22,328 nucleotides of DNA from Deltaproteobacteria bacterium (GTDB lineage Bacteria > Desulfobacterota > Desulfuromonadia > Desulfuromonadales > BM103). The notes under the pieces are model-generated. The model was not told the DNA's origin. It worked only from the letters and a program-made list of their open reading frames with translations, and did not search any database. The position numbers and the translations under genes were made by a program. Positions 7,888 through 16,029 of the stretch are shown here, in pieces. Location: the NCBI GenBank assembly GCA_006226895.1, contig SBFN01000173.1, positions 1 to 22,328 of the forward strand, in the 5' to 3' direction. The stretch's first letter is position 1, and every line of letters begins with the position of its first letter.

Positions 7888-9738
7888 TCATTCGTTGGTG
7901 AAAAGTTGACAACCCTCAAGCAGGGACGAAGGATCAACCACAAATACAATCTGTCCGTCGCCTTCGACGGTCGCACCGCTCAGGCCGGTCAGAAGGTTAA
8001 GCGGGAAGCCAAGGCTTTTGACAAAGGCTTCACGCTGACCGAGGAAGTGATCCACCTGCAAGCCGATGCGACGACCTTGCACTTCGGTCAGAATAACCCA
8101 GGTGGTTTCACCGGCGGCAACCTCGGGCAGCCCCAGAGCGCCACTGAGAGAATGGAGGCTGACAACCTCTTCATCGAGGTTGAAGACCCGTTTCTGACCG
8201 GAGCCCTGAATTTCGCTAGTCGGTACATCCAGAGTACGTTGCACCCGGGTGATGGGAATCGCCATCGGATAACCGGCACAGCTGACCAGCAGGATCTTGA
8301 TGATGGAGATGGAGAGAGGCAGGCGCATCTGGAAGCGGGTCCCCTGGCCTGGCGCGGAAAAGGTTTCCAAAGTGCCACCGAGGTTGACGACTGCAGCCTT
8401 AACCACATCCATGCCGACACCTCGTCCGGAGGTTTCGGTAATCGCTTCTGCCGTCGAGAAGCCCGGCTGGCAGACCAGCATCAGGGCATCCCGATCACTT
8501 AAATTGTTCGCCTGGGGAGTCGTCATCAAACCAAGATCGACAGCTTTCTGACGTAACTGATCGGTGTCCATGCCCTTGCCGTCGTCGGCAACTTCAACCA
8601 GCACAAGGTCTTTTTCGCGACGGGCCGACACAGTCACAACCCCTTCCTGCTCTATGCCATGGTCAATCGCGTTGCGCACCAGGTGCACCAGCGGGTCGGT
8701 CAACTCCTCGAGGACCGCACGGTCGATACCGACTTCGGCGCCGGTTAGTTGCAGTGTGACTTTCTTGTCGCTTTTGTGGCTCAGGTCACGCACGATCCGC
8801 GGCAGGCGGCCGGTAATGCTTTCCAGCGGCATCAGGCGAGCCTGGAGGACGTGGTGATGCAGGTCGTCGAGCAGGCGGCCGGTCTGAGCGAGGGTCTGGT
8901 TCAGATCGTCCCAGTCGCGGCTGCTGGTCGCCGTGTTGAGCATATGACGGTGGGTAATCAGTTCTCCGGTCAGGTTGACAAACTGATCGAGCAGATCGGT
9001 TCGCACTCTGATGGTGCGTACATCCTCATCGCGGTTGCGGCGTTCATCCTTGCGGCGATCATCGATGAAACGGACCGTGACGACACCACTGATCTTCAAC
9101 AAGGCTTCTTCGATATGGCCTTTGCTTAATGTGGTGCGCAACCAGGCCCGAATCTGCTGACAAGGTCCTCCACTGCGCAAAGCCTCCATGTCCGGCTGAC
9201 TCGTCATCAGTTCGCCAAACTTCTCCAGCTCGCGTAAAATCAGGAGGCCCCGGGCGGCGGCGGCCGGTGTGTCCTCGGCCAGACCAACCAAAACCTGATA
9301 TGCCTCGGGTTCTTCAGGGAGGGGCTCTTCTTCGGGAGCAGTCTCGTCCTTATCTTGGCGGGGGGCTCCTGCGTCTCTCACAGGCGTTTCCCGCAGAAAG
9401 GCCTCGATCTCCCGTTCCGGCTGGTTGGACTGCAGGTCATCAAGCAGTCCGTCGAGGATATCTATTCCGCTCAGAAGGTAGTCAATTGCTGCAGAAGGGA
9501 TTTGGCCGGAAGAGCGAAAGTCGTCCAGAATGTCTTCGAGATGGTGGGCAAGCCTGGCCGTGCGATCAAAACCCATGGTCGCAGCCATGCCCTTGATCGA
9601 GTGCGCCTCACGAAAGAGTGCGTCAATCGTCTCGCGGTTGTCCGGTTCCTTTTCCAGGATGACAACCAGCTTATTCAGGTTATTGATATGTTCCCGGGTT
9701 TCCGTTAAGAAAAGATCCCGGTAGTGGGACATGTCCAT
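7888..9738 (-). CDS. cheA: Chemotaxis histidine kinase CheA
   Basis: A 616-residue kinase that autophosphorylates in response to receptors and passes phosphate to CheY. Domains in order: an HPt (P1) domain with phospho-accepting His46 in AHSIKGMAATMGF; an acidic, proline-rich linker (about 120-146); a P2-like CheY-docking domain (about 147-226); a P3 dimerisation domain (about 242-310) ending in LQARLMPLE; a P4 HATPase domain with N-box LVRNAIDHGIE (353-363), DDGKGMD (385-391) and GRGVGMD (438-444); and a CheW-like P5 domain to the C-terminus. The segment between the N-box and the next strand is short compared with many CheA proteins. ATG codons at 9738 and 9732 are both possible starts, and the ribosome site is weak. 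It lies 27 bp after cheY and 14 bp before cheC. Confidence 0.97.
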   Translation of the reverse strand: MDMSHYRDLFLTETREHINNLNKLVVILEKEPDNRETIDALFREAHSIKGMAATMGFDRTARLAHHLEDILDDFRSSGQIPSAAIDYLLSGIDILDGLLDDLQSNQPEREIEAFLRETPVRDAGAPRQDKDETAPEEEPLPEEPEAYQVLVGLAEDTPAAAARGLLILRELEKFGELMTSQPDMEALRSGGPCQQIRAWLRTTLSKGHIEEALLKISGVVTVRFIDDRRKDERRNRDEDVRTIRVRTDLLDQFVNLTGELITHRHMLNTATSSRDWDDLNQTLAQTGRLLDDLHHHVLQARLMPLESITGRLPRIVRDLSHKSDKKVTLQLTGAEVGIDRAVLEELTDPLVHLVRNAIDHGIEQEGVVTVSARREKDLVLVEVADDGKGMDTDQLRQKAVDLGLMTTPQANNLSDRDALMLVCQPGFSTAEAITETSGRGVGMDVVKAAVVNLGGTLETFSAPGQGTRFQMRLPLSISIIKILLVSCAGYPMAIPITRVQRTLDVPTSEIQGSGQKRVFNLDEEVVSLHSLSGALGLPEVAAGETTWVILTEVQGRRIGLQVDHFLGQREAFVKSLGFPLNLLTGLSGATVEGDGQIVFVVDPSSLLEGCQLFTNE

Positions 9739-9765
9739 AGCTTGTCCGGAACTCCTGAAGCCAGC

Positions 9766-10128
9766 TTATCCGGTCACCCGATTGACGATCTCGAGGACCT
9801 TCTCTTCCTTGAACGGCTTGACGATAAAATCTTTTGCTCCGGATTCGACTGCTTCGAGAACCAGGGAGTCCTGACCAAGAGCACTGACCATGATTACGCA
9901 GGCACTCGCGTCCGAGGCCATAATCTCCTGTAACGCCTCGATACCGCTCTTTTTGGGCATGACAATATCCATGGTCACCAAATCCGGCTTAAGCTCCTGA
10001 TAGATTTCGAGCGCTATTTCACCATTCTCCGCTTCTGCGACCACATCGTGTCCCGCTCTAACGAATATATCCTTCAACATATTGCGCATGAACAGCGCAT
10101 CGTCGACAACCATCACCCGTAAGGCCAT
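9766..10128 (-). CDS. cheY: Chemotaxis response regulator CheY
   Basis: A single-domain receiver of 120 residues with no output domain. All signature residues are present: Asp9 and Asp10 (metal binding), Asp54 (phosphorylation site, in VTMDIVMP), Ser82 (in MVSALGQ) and Lys104 (in IVKPF). It should accept phosphate from CheA and be cleared by CheC. The start ATG at 10128 has AGGAAG just upstream, and the gene lies 9 bp after cheW. Phosphorylated CheY normally acts on the flagellar motor, but no motility gene is in the window, so the actual output is not shown here. Confidence 0.96.
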   Translation of the reverse strand: MALRVMVVDDALFMRNMLKDIFVRAGHDVVAEAENGEIALEIYQELKPDLVTMDIVMPKKSGIEALQEIMASDASACVIMVSALGQDSLVLEAVESGAKDFIVKPFKEEKVLEIVNRVTG

Positions 10129-10137
10129 AAGCTCTTC

Positions 10138-10560
10138 CTATTCTTTATATCTATTTTCAAGTTGATTAATGACTTTGTTGGTGTCGAGCAGGTTGACCAT
10201 CATGTCCTCAAGGTAGGCCACGCCACGAATGGCACTTTCGCCTGCTTCTGCAGGTGCCGGCTGCAACGAAGAAAGATCGAGCCGGGCGATGCGAACAACG
10301 CCACTGACTGACAGCACCATCGATTTTAATTCCGGAGTCAGAACCACATAGCGGTAATCACGCTCCTCTGCCGCGAAGCCGAGCAGTTTCGGCAGATCGA
10401 TTACGGCAAGGATTTGGCCGTGAAAATTGATCGCTCCGTTAAGTACGCCCTCGGCGAGCGGGACATGGTGAAGGACGGGGTTCTCGATGATCTCCTGGAC
10501 TCCATCGATTTCGAGCCCGTAGATCTCTTCGCCGAGAGTGAAAATCAGGGTCAGTTCCAT
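10138..10560 (-). CDS. cheW: Chemotaxis adaptor CheW
   Basis: A 140-residue CheW-domain adaptor that couples receptors to CheA. The core pattern LIFTLGEEIYGLEIDGVQEI (5-24) and GAINFHGQILAVIDL (42-56) is typical; the common NLRG motif reads NFHG here. The true start is the ATG at 10560, just 4 bp after the receptor stop. The frame stays open farther upstream, but that part overlaps the receptor gene and encodes an Arg/Pro/Ser-rich artefact. The order receptor-cheW-cheY-cheA indicates one signalling unit. Confidence 0.95.
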   Translation of the reverse strand: MELTLIFTLGEEIYGLEIDGVQEIIENPVLHHVPLAEGVLNGAINFHGQILAVIDLPKLLGFAAEERDYRYVVLTPELKSMVLSVSGVVRIARLDLSSLQPAPAEAGESAIRGVAYLEDMMVNLLDTNKVINQLENRYKE

Positions 10561-10564
10561 ACTT

Positions 10565-11839
10565 TCATTCCTGATCAACCTTAACCAGTTTAAACTTCTT
10601 GACGATCTGCAGCATCGCTTCGGACATGGTGGAAAGGTTCTTTGCCGATTCCGCCAGCTCTTCCATCGAGGCCGATTGTTCCTGGGTTGCGGCCGAGACC
10701 TGCTCCGTAGCAGCAGCATTGTCAGAGACAACCTTGTCGATTTCTTCGATGGCCTGGTTGATGCGCTCGGCGCTGGCAATCTGTTGGTCAGCCAGCTCGG
10801 AAATGCTGCTGGCTTTGGCATGCGTTCTTTCGGCATTTTCGGTAATTGCGGAAAAGGCCTCGTTGGTCCGGTCTACAGCCTCGCGACCGCTCTCCATCTC
10901 TTCGACAACCTGGGACATGGAGGCTTGAACCTGCTGACCTTCGGCACGAATGCCTTCGACCAGACTGCTGATTTCATCGGCAGAGAGGGTGGTCGAATCA
11001 GCCAGTTTGCGAATTTCTTCGGCGACGACGGCAAAACCACGCCCGTACTCTCCGGCCCGGGCCGCCTCGATTGTCGCGTTAAGCGCCAGCAGGTTGGTCT
11101 TCTGAGCCACCCCGTTAATCACTTCGACAAACTTGTTGATACGTTGCAGCTGGCTGATAAAAGTGAACATTTGCTGGCTGCTGCTTTCCGCTTCGGCCAT
11201 AACCTGACGAATGCTGGAGAGGCTGGCTCCGGCAAGGCTGCTGCCATCCTTTGCTGTGTCCACCGTTTTATTGGCCGATTCGGCAACGGTCTTTGCCGCC
11301 GAGGCGACCAGATTGATCGACATGGCCACTTCCTTAAACAGGCGGTTCGATTCTTCAACCATTTCCGCCTGGGTCTCGGCGCCTTTGCTGATCTGGTCAA
11401 CGGTGCCGGCGACTTCATGCGAAGACGCAGACATCTCCTGGGACGTTCCGGAGAGGTTCTGCGCCGAACCGGCGATTTTGAAGGCAATGTTACGGATGTC
11501 TCCGACCAGATTTCGGAGACTTTCCTGAATATGGTTCATGGAACTGGCAAGGTCGCTGGTCTCATCAGGGAAATTACCTTCCTTCAGGCGAATATCTTCT
11601 GACAGGTCTCCCTGGCTGATCCGGTCTCCCGCTGAAGTCAGCCTACGAATATTTGCCGTGAATACGCGGGAGAAGAGCGCCCCGATGATTAGACCAACAA
11701 CCAGGGCACAAACGATAGTGAAGAACTGTTGGAACTCCGGGGCAATTTTCAGGTAGGGCACCGCCAGATTGACGATGACTCCCGAAACCACCACAACCAG
11801 GAAACCGATGATAAATTTATAACTGATTTCGACGCGCAT
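10565..11839 (-). CDS. Methyl-accepting chemotaxis protein without a periplasmic sensor domain
   Basis: A 424-residue chemoreceptor. Two membrane segments (about residues 8-28 and 38-58) are separated by only about ten residues, so there is essentially no periplasmic ligand-binding domain. A HAMP domain (about 59-111) follows, then a long coiled-coil signalling domain. Its highly conserved tip [35 protein letters not shown] (parts of 241-275) interacts with CheA and CheW. Candidate methylation segments are around QEMSASSHE (134-142) and [13 protein letters not shown] near the C-terminus. No CheR/CheB-docking pentapeptide is seen at the C-terminus. AAGGAG precedes the ATG at good spacing. It is between cheR (57 bp) and cheW (4 bp). 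It may sense a membrane or cytoplasmic cue, or require a partner; the ligand is unknown. Confidence 0.95.
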   Translation of the reverse strand: MRVEISYKFIIGFLVVVVSGVIVNLAVPYLKIAPEFQQFFTIVCALVVGLIIGALFSRVFTANIRRLTSAGDRISQGDLSEDIRLKEGNFPDETSDLASSMNHIQESLRNLVGDIRNIAFKIAGSAQNLSGTSQEMSASSHEVAGTVDQISKGAETQAEMVEESNRLFKEVAMSINLVASAAKTVAESANKTVDTAKDGSSLAGASLSSIRQVMAEAESSSQQMFTFISQLQRINKFVEVINGVAQKTNLLALNATIEAARAGEYGRGFAVVAEEIRKLADSTTLSADEISSLVEGIRAEGQQVQASMSQVVEEMESGREAVDRTNEAFSAITENAERTHAKASSISELADQQIASAERINQAIEEIDKVVSDNAAATEQVSAATQEQSASMEELAESAKNLSTMSEAMLQIVKKFKLVKVDQE

Positions 11840-11896
11840 GATTCCACTCCTTACCGGGCAGTGATCAGTGGAGACCGTGGCTTCTGACCCGGCCCT

Positions 11897-12763
11897 CTAA
11901 ATGTCAGCAACTGTGACAGGGTCAGCCGTACGGCGAAAGACCCGTTCCACAGGAAATTCCGATTGATAGTAGCGGCGAATATCGCCGGTCATGGTTTCAG
12001 AACGGCCCAGGACCAGAACCCCATGTTCGGGCAGGGTCGCAGCAAAACGAGACAGGATTCGTTCCTGCTCCACGCGCGTAAAATAGATCATCACATTACG
12101 GCAGAGAATCAGGTCTGCCGGCGGATAATCACTTGCGGTCATGATGTTGTGCTGGCGAAACTCCACCTGGTCACGGATACGCTCAATAACCTGATAATGA
12201 CCACTATCCCGGTAAAAATATTTATCGAGGACTTCTGGCGGCACCTCTTTCAGCCGCAACGCTTCAAAATTTCCACAGCGAGCCGCATCCAGAACCGGTT
12301 CGCTGACGTCGGTCGCCAGGATGTTGATCTTCAGGTCTCTGACATTCATGTCATCTATCAACAGGGCCAGAGAGTAAGGTTCTTCACCGGAAGCGCATCC
12401 GGCGCTCCAAAACGTCAACTCGGTCCGCCCTGTTGCTCGCGCCCGGCGGCAGAGGTCCGGAAGAATCTTCTGCTCGAGAATCCGGTAGGTGTCCGGATTA
12501 CGAAAAAACTGGGAGACATGGATAGAGATGGTTGCCAGCAGGGTGTCAAGCTCGTCGCGATCCATCTCCAGGCGCTTCAGATACGAAGCAACGTCCGCAA
12601 CTTTGCAGCTCCGCAGCCGTTTGGCAATGCGCCGGCGAATGCAGCGGTCCTTGTATTGGTCAAGATCAAACTGACGGCGCTCACGCAGGAGTAGCGTAAT
12701 CGCCGCGAACTCGTCGTCGGTAAGATCGTCTCCCGTCCATATGTGAGCAGCTGGCTCGATCAT
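11897..12763 (-). CDS. cheR: Chemoreceptor methyltransferase CheR
   Basis: CheR methylates receptor glutamates using S-adenosylmethionine. The 288-residue protein has the helical N-terminal CheR domain (about 14-75, with YKDRCIRRRIAKRLR), the SAM-binding motif FWSAGCASGEEPYSLA (118-133), the acidic end of the next strand in ILATDVSE (148-155), and the motif ADLILCRNVMIYF (216-228). The ribosome site ahead of the ATG at 12763 is poor, and the gene starts 16 bp after thiL, so it may rely on read-through translation. No cheB methylesterase gene follows in this cluster. If none exists elsewhere in the genome, CheC/CheD would carry more of the adaptation. Confidence 0.96.
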   Translation of the reverse strand: MIEPAAHIWTGDDLTDDEFAAITLLLRERRQFDLDQYKDRCIRRRIAKRLRSCKVADVASYLKRLEMDRDELDTLLATISIHVSQFFRNPDTYRILEQKILPDLCRRARATGRTELTFWSAGCASGEEPYSLALLIDDMNVRDLKINILATDVSEPVLDAARCGNFEALRLKEVPPEVLDKYFYRDSGHYQVIERIRDQVEFRQHNIMTASDYPPADLILCRNVMIYFTRVEQERILSRFAATLPEHGVLVLGRSETMTGDIRRYYQSEFPVERVFRRTADPVTVADI

Positions 12764-12779
12764 ATTACATCAAACATCT

Positions 12780-13772
12780 TCAAGTCCGACAAAAATGGTC
12801 ATATCCCCTGACAAGGAGGGGCCGCACTTCCCCCGTCTTTCCCTTGAGTGAAAGCAGGCCGGAGCCCTTGCTGATGGAACCGATTGTGGTTACCGGCAAC
12901 TGCATGGAGGCACAGAGCTCTCTTACTGAAGGCGCTTGATCCGGGTTTACGGTAAAGAGTAGCTCGTAATCTTCGCCACCGTAGAGTGCCAGCTCCAGCA
13001 AGGCAGGGGCTTTGCCAAGATGAGCCTGGAACTCCTCCGATAAAGGCAGTTCGGCCTCTTCGATAACTCCATCAACCTGAGATGCCTGCAGGATATGCTC
13101 CAAGTCCCCCGCCAGACCATCGGAAACGTCGATCATGGCGCTGGCAAAATGATTTTCGCCGAGCAGACGGCCCAACTCAACCTGGGCAACGGGTTGATGA
13201 TGACGTTTCAATAAGGTTGCGGGTGCCTCCCTGTCCGCCTCGATCAATCGCAGGGCAAGGGCGCTGTCACCAAGGGTGCCGGAGACCATGATCAGGTCCC
13301 CCGGCTGCGCGCCATCACGACCGATCGCCTGATCTCTGGGGGAGCTGCCTTCAACGGTCACCGAAATCATCCATGGACCGGGGCTTCTGCAGGTATCTCC
13401 ACCGACCAGGGAGACACCATATTTCACCGCTTCGTCGAGGACACCACGTAAAAAAGCATCGATGTCGCTGATCTCCGCCTCATCAGGACAGGCCAGCCCC
13501 AGGTAGAGATAGCGAGGGGTACCACCCATAGCTGCGATATCACTGAGATTTACGGCAACAGCCTTGTGGCCAAGAGCTTCACAGTCAGTCCAGTCATGAC
13601 GAAAGTGAACGCCTTCGATCAACAGGTCCGTTGAAGTCAAAAGCTGATGCCCCTCCGGAAGGTTGAGTACTGCAGCATCGTCACCGATACCACGATGCAC
13701 CCCTTCCCCCCTGCCGGCTTGCCCGCGAATGCGGTCGATCAGCTTAAATTCACCCAGCGCTTTCAGTTTCAA
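12780..13772 (-). CDS. thiL: Thiamine-monophosphate kinase ThiL
   Basis: ThiL phosphorylates thiamine monophosphate to thiamine diphosphate with ATP, the last step of cofactor synthesis. The 330-residue length is normal. Motifs in order: GIGDDAAVL (28-36), TDLLIEGVHF (48-57), NLSDIAAMGG (75-84), GGDTCRSPG (124-132), IDVSDGLAGDLEH and GGEDYELLF, ending in GYDHF. The start is a TTG (13772-13770), accepted because the N-terminus KLKALGEFKLIDRI aligns with ThiL and no ATG is nearby. It appears to be the first gene of the chemotaxis transcript, with cheR 16 bp downstream. There is no obvious metabolic link, so it is probably a fortuitous neighbour. Confidence 0.96.
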   Translation of the reverse strand: MKLKALGEFKLIDRIRGQAGRGEGVHRGIGDDAAVLNLPEGHQLLTSTDLLIEGVHFRHDWTDCEALGHKAVAVNLSDIAAMGGTPRYLYLGLACPDEAEISDIDAFLRGVLDEAVKYGVSLVGGDTCRSPGPWMISVTVEGSSPRDQAIGRDGAQPGDLIMVSGTLGDSALALRLIEADREAPATLLKRHHQPVAQVELGRLLGENHFASAMIDVSDGLAGDLEHILQASQVDGVIEEAELPLSEEFQAHLGKAPALLELALYGGEDYELLFTVNPDQAPSVRELCASMQLPVTTIGSISKGSGLLSLKGKTGEVRPLLVRGYDHFCRT

Positions 13773-13816
13773 AGGTTTTCGTCCCTGCTTCTTGAACTTA
13801 AGAGAGTAAACAACGC

Positions 13817-13845
13817 ATTGTCACGCGAGAGCTTTTATCTGTCAA
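13817..13845 (-). promoter_or_regulatory. Sigma-70-type promoter for thiL and the chemotaxis operon
   Basis: On the minus strand TTGACA (13845-13840) is followed after exactly 17 bp by GACAAT (13822-13817), four of six matches to the -10 consensus. It lies 45 bp upstream of the thiL start, in the 83-bp gap after the NRDE gene. No experimental support; the perfect -35 and the spacing make it plausible. Confidence 0.6.
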
Positions 13846-13855
13846 GCAAACTCCC

Positions 13856-14615
13856 CTACGCCTTCCAGGTGAATTCACTTTGCTGCCACTTTTGTGAGTC
13901 GCGGTTATAGCGGCGCTCAAGAAAACTTTTCTGACCATCTGCGCCGACCATCAAAAGTGTCGAGCAGCGTGTACCGTAGCTTGGCATTCTTATAAAAATG
14001 GCCGAAAGAGCGCGCTCCCACTCAAGCGGGACAGAGGTGTCGGGGAGCTCGGAGTCCGGCGCTCGGGACGTGTTGGCCAGCAAAGCAAAGGCCTCATCGT
14101 AGTCGAAGAACGGCCTCTTCAGTAAATGTTCAAGGGCCTCTTTCCCGCGCACGACTTTTGGCCAGGGAGTGTCAAGCAGGTGATTGCTCAAGCCATAGAT
14201 CCCCGGATCCAGTCGTTTGGTGCTGGCGTTGCGGTTGGTTGCGTACCAGAGCTCGCTGCCGTCTCCCAGTAACAGGTTAAAGCCGGCATACTCAGCTTTC
14301 GTCGACTGAATACCGTTCAAAAAATCTGCAGGCGCCAAATCCCCTTGAAGATAATCTCGCACCAGCCAACCCCTTGACCTGAGGTGAGGGTGCGCGTCTC
14401 TGACGCCTTCACGGATATTGGTTACCGTCGCCCAACGCTGATTTTTGACACCGAACCAGGCTCCCCCCGAGACAAGATCCCGGCCGGCGACCATTTCCGG
14501 AGATTCCTGCCAGTAGTCGGCAGCCTCGGAGGACCGCGTAGAATTCATCACGATTGGCGAGAACCAGCAGGGGGATTGGTTCTTCCGGGCGGTGGGCAAC
14601 AAGAATCAGGCACAT
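13856..14615 (-). pseudogene. NRDE (TANGO2-type) family protein, frameshifted
   Basis: The ATG at 14615 opens MCLILVAHRPEEPIPLLVLANRDEFY (start of the protein, given as the family hallmark with its NRDE motif). In that frame the sequence then becomes non-family, with no domain similarity before its stop. The other frame continues perfectly from RSSEAADYW into AGRDLVSGGAWFGV and the rest of an NRDE/TANGO2-family protein, ending at 13856. The family pattern NRDEFY-x-R-x-x-x-x-A-x-x-W is restored if the single base at 14537 is treated as a codon missing two bases, so the break is one extra base or two missing ones. Full length would be about 253 residues. Family function is poorly defined (human TANGO2 is linked to heme/lipid handling). 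Either a real inactivation or a sequence error at a GC-rich spot. It is divergent from aapJ. Confidence 0.85.
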
Positions 14616-14655
14616 AAAGTGAAAGTCCTTTTTACATGAACTGGGGCTACGACTG

Positions 14656-14684
14656 ATTTTGTCAGAAATGTCCACTCATGACAA
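14656..14684 (-). promoter_or_regulatory. Possible promoter for the NRDE gene
   Basis: On the minus strand TTGTCA (14684-14679) and CAAAAT (14661-14656) are separated by 17 bp, about 40 bp upstream of the NRDE-family ATG. Matches are five of six and four of six. It faces away from the aapJ promoter in the same 285-bp gap. Confidence 0.4.
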
Positions 14685-14744
14685 TCATGACTATCGTTTA
14701 ATAAAAATTGATGTCTGGTACGAGGCGCTCCAAACACTTGCGGC

Positions 14745-14776
14745 TATCCAGTAAATCGTAAGGATATCCAATAAAT
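14745..14776 (+). repeat. Direct repeat TATCCARTAAAT, two copies 20 bp apart
   Basis: TATCCAGTAAAT (14745-14756) and TATCCAATAAAT (14765-14776) are 11 of 12 identical, with starts exactly 20 bp apart, close to two helical turns. They lie just upstream of the aapJ -35 element, a usual place for activator sites. Confidence 0.7.
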
Positions 14777-14791
14777 ATGCCGTATACACAT

Positions 14792-14820
14792 TTGACATAC
14801 TGATAGTCTCAAAGTATATT
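14792..14820 (+). promoter_or_regulatory. Sigma-70 promoter of the aapJQMP operon
   Basis: TTGACA (14792-14797, perfect -35) is separated by 17 bp from TATATT (14815-14820, five of six -10). It lies about 80 bp ahead of the aapJ start, leaving an untranslated leader of roughly 70 bases. This is the strongest promoter-like sequence in the window. Confidence 0.75.
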
Positions 14821-14828
14821 TGATAGTC
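14801..14828 (+). promoter_or_regulatory. Candidate operator: TGATAGTC repeats flanking the aapJ -10
   Basis: TGATAGTC occurs at 14801-14808 (in the promoter spacer) and again at 14821-14828 (immediately after the -10), again 20 bp apart. The same GATAGTC core appears inverted at 14688-14695, near the divergent promoter. Position over the -10 suggests repressor binding; the regulator is unknown. Confidence 0.45.
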
Positions 14829-14900
14829 ATTTCAGGGGTATTAAAAAAGCATTTTGCCCGATATGTTCATCAACCCTACAATCGATGAGGAGGTCCACAG

Positions 14901-15920
14901 ATGAAACTGAGCAGATTGACAGTACTGGTAATGATTCTTTCCTTGCTGGCCGCAGGCGTAGCTTTCGCCGGTAAAGACCTGGACGCAGTCAAGAAAAAAG
15001 GCTTTATCCAGGCGGGTGTCAATGGTGGCGTTTTTGGCTTTGGCATGCCTGATTCGAAAGGTGTCTGGAAAGGTCTGGACGTCGACACCGCTCGTGCCGT
15101 TGCCGCAGCCATCTTCGGTGATGCCAGCAAAGTCAAGTTCACCCCTCTGACCGCCCAGCAGCGCTTCACCGCTCTGCAATCCGGTGAAATCGATGTTCTG
15201 ACCCGTAACGCAACCCGCACCCTGAGTCGCGATACCCAGCTCGGCCTGAACTTTGTCACGGTCAACTACTATGACGGTCAGGGCTTTATGGTACCGAACA
15301 AACTTGGTGTCAAGAGCGCCAAGGAACTGGACGGCGCGACTGTCTGCGTCCTGCCGGGAACGACCACCGAGCAGAATGCTGCCGACTTCTTCCGCTCCAA
15401 CAACATGAAGTGGAACCCTGTTGTTATCGAGTCCACTTCAGAACTGGCCAAGACCTTCTTCGCAGGTCGTTGTGACGTTCTGACGTCCGACGCTTCCCAG
15501 CTGGCCGGAACCCGCGCGGTTGCCCCGAACCCAAAAGACTACTCTATTCTGCCTGAAATTATCTCTAAAGAGCCCCTGGCCCCCGCTGTTCGCCATGGCG
15601 ATGACCAGTTCCGCGACATCGTTGACTTTGCCGTATTGGCGATGATTAACGCTGAGGAAATGGGTATCACTTCGAAGAACCTCGACGAGAAGATGAAGAG
15701 TAAGGACCCAATGGTTCAGCGCTTCCTCGGTGTTATCGAAGGCAACGGCAAGTCCCTCGGCCTCGATGAGAAATGGGCTTACAACATTATCAAGCAGGTT
15801 GGCAACTATGGCGAAATTTTTGAGCGCAACGTTGGCGTAAACACCACCCTCGGTATCGAACGCGGCTTGAACGCTCTCTGGACCGATGGCGGCCTGATGT
15901 ACTCCCCTCCATTCAAGTAA
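14901..15920 (+). CDS. aapJ: General L-amino-acid ABC transporter, periplasmic binding protein AapJ
   Basis: The 339-residue periplasmic solute-binding component of an Aap/Bzt-type polar amino-acid importer. A signal peptide ends at AFA (residue 23). The mature protein starts with DLDAVKKKGFIQAGVNGGVFGF, and the block GLDVDTARAVAAAIFGD (58-74) plus LTAQQRFTALQSGEIDVLTRNATRT (in parts, 83-107) is typical of AapJ-type family 3 binding proteins. GAGGAGG sits at ideal spacing before the ATG. It is the first gene of aapJQMP, behind a near-consensus promoter. A stable hairpin follows its stop and may raise its output relative to the membrane genes, as is common for binding proteins. The ligand range (broad L-amino acids) is inferred from the family. 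Confidence 0.95.
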   Translation: MKLSRLTVLVMILSLLAAGVAFAGKDLDAVKKKGFIQAGVNGGVFGFGMPDSKGVWKGLDVDTARAVAAAIFGDASKVKFTPLTAQQRFTALQSGEIDVLTRNATRTLSRDTQLGLNFVTVNYYDGQGFMVPNKLGVKSAKELDGATVCVLPGTTTEQNAADFFRSNNMKWNPVVIESTSELAKTFFAGRCDVLTSDASQLAGTRAVAPNPKDYSILPEIISKEPLAPAVRHGDDQFRDIVDFAVLAMINAEEMGITSKNLDEKMKSKDPMVQRFLGVIEGNGKSLGLDEKWAYNIIKQVGNYGEIFERNVGVNTTLGIERGLNALWTDGGLMYSPPFK

Positions 15921-15938
15921 ACGCTTGCAGTAACTCCG

Positions 15939-15966
15939 GGGGAGGTGTCGCATGCGGCGCCTCCCC
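15939..15966 (+). terminator. Intercistronic hairpin between aapJ and aapQ
   Basis: GGGGAGGTGTCGC (15939-15951) pairs with GCGGCGCCTCCCC (15954-15966), including two G-T wobbles, and is followed by TGTTTTCTG. It lies 18 bp after the aapJ stop. The T-run is imperfect, so it probably acts as a partial terminator or mRNA-stabilising structure rather than a full stop. Confidence 0.7.
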
Positions 15967-16029
15967 TGTTTTCTGTTACGATCCAGCTCTTTTCAGAGCT
16001 TTGCTTAACACAAATATACAGGATTACCT

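Noticed and set aside
10561..10836. N-terminal extension of cheW by 92 codons
   Set aside because: The extension lies in another frame of the receptor gene and is a basic, low-complexity artefact. The ATG at 10560 matches the CheW family start.
10538..11602. 354-codon plus-strand open frame
   Set aside because: Mirror image of the chemoreceptor coding sequence; its FGN/DLLR-rich composition is the antisense of coiled-coil codons.
14616..14675. GTG-started extension of the NRDE gene
   Set aside because: The family begins at MCLI, and the possible promoter and -10 lie within the extension.
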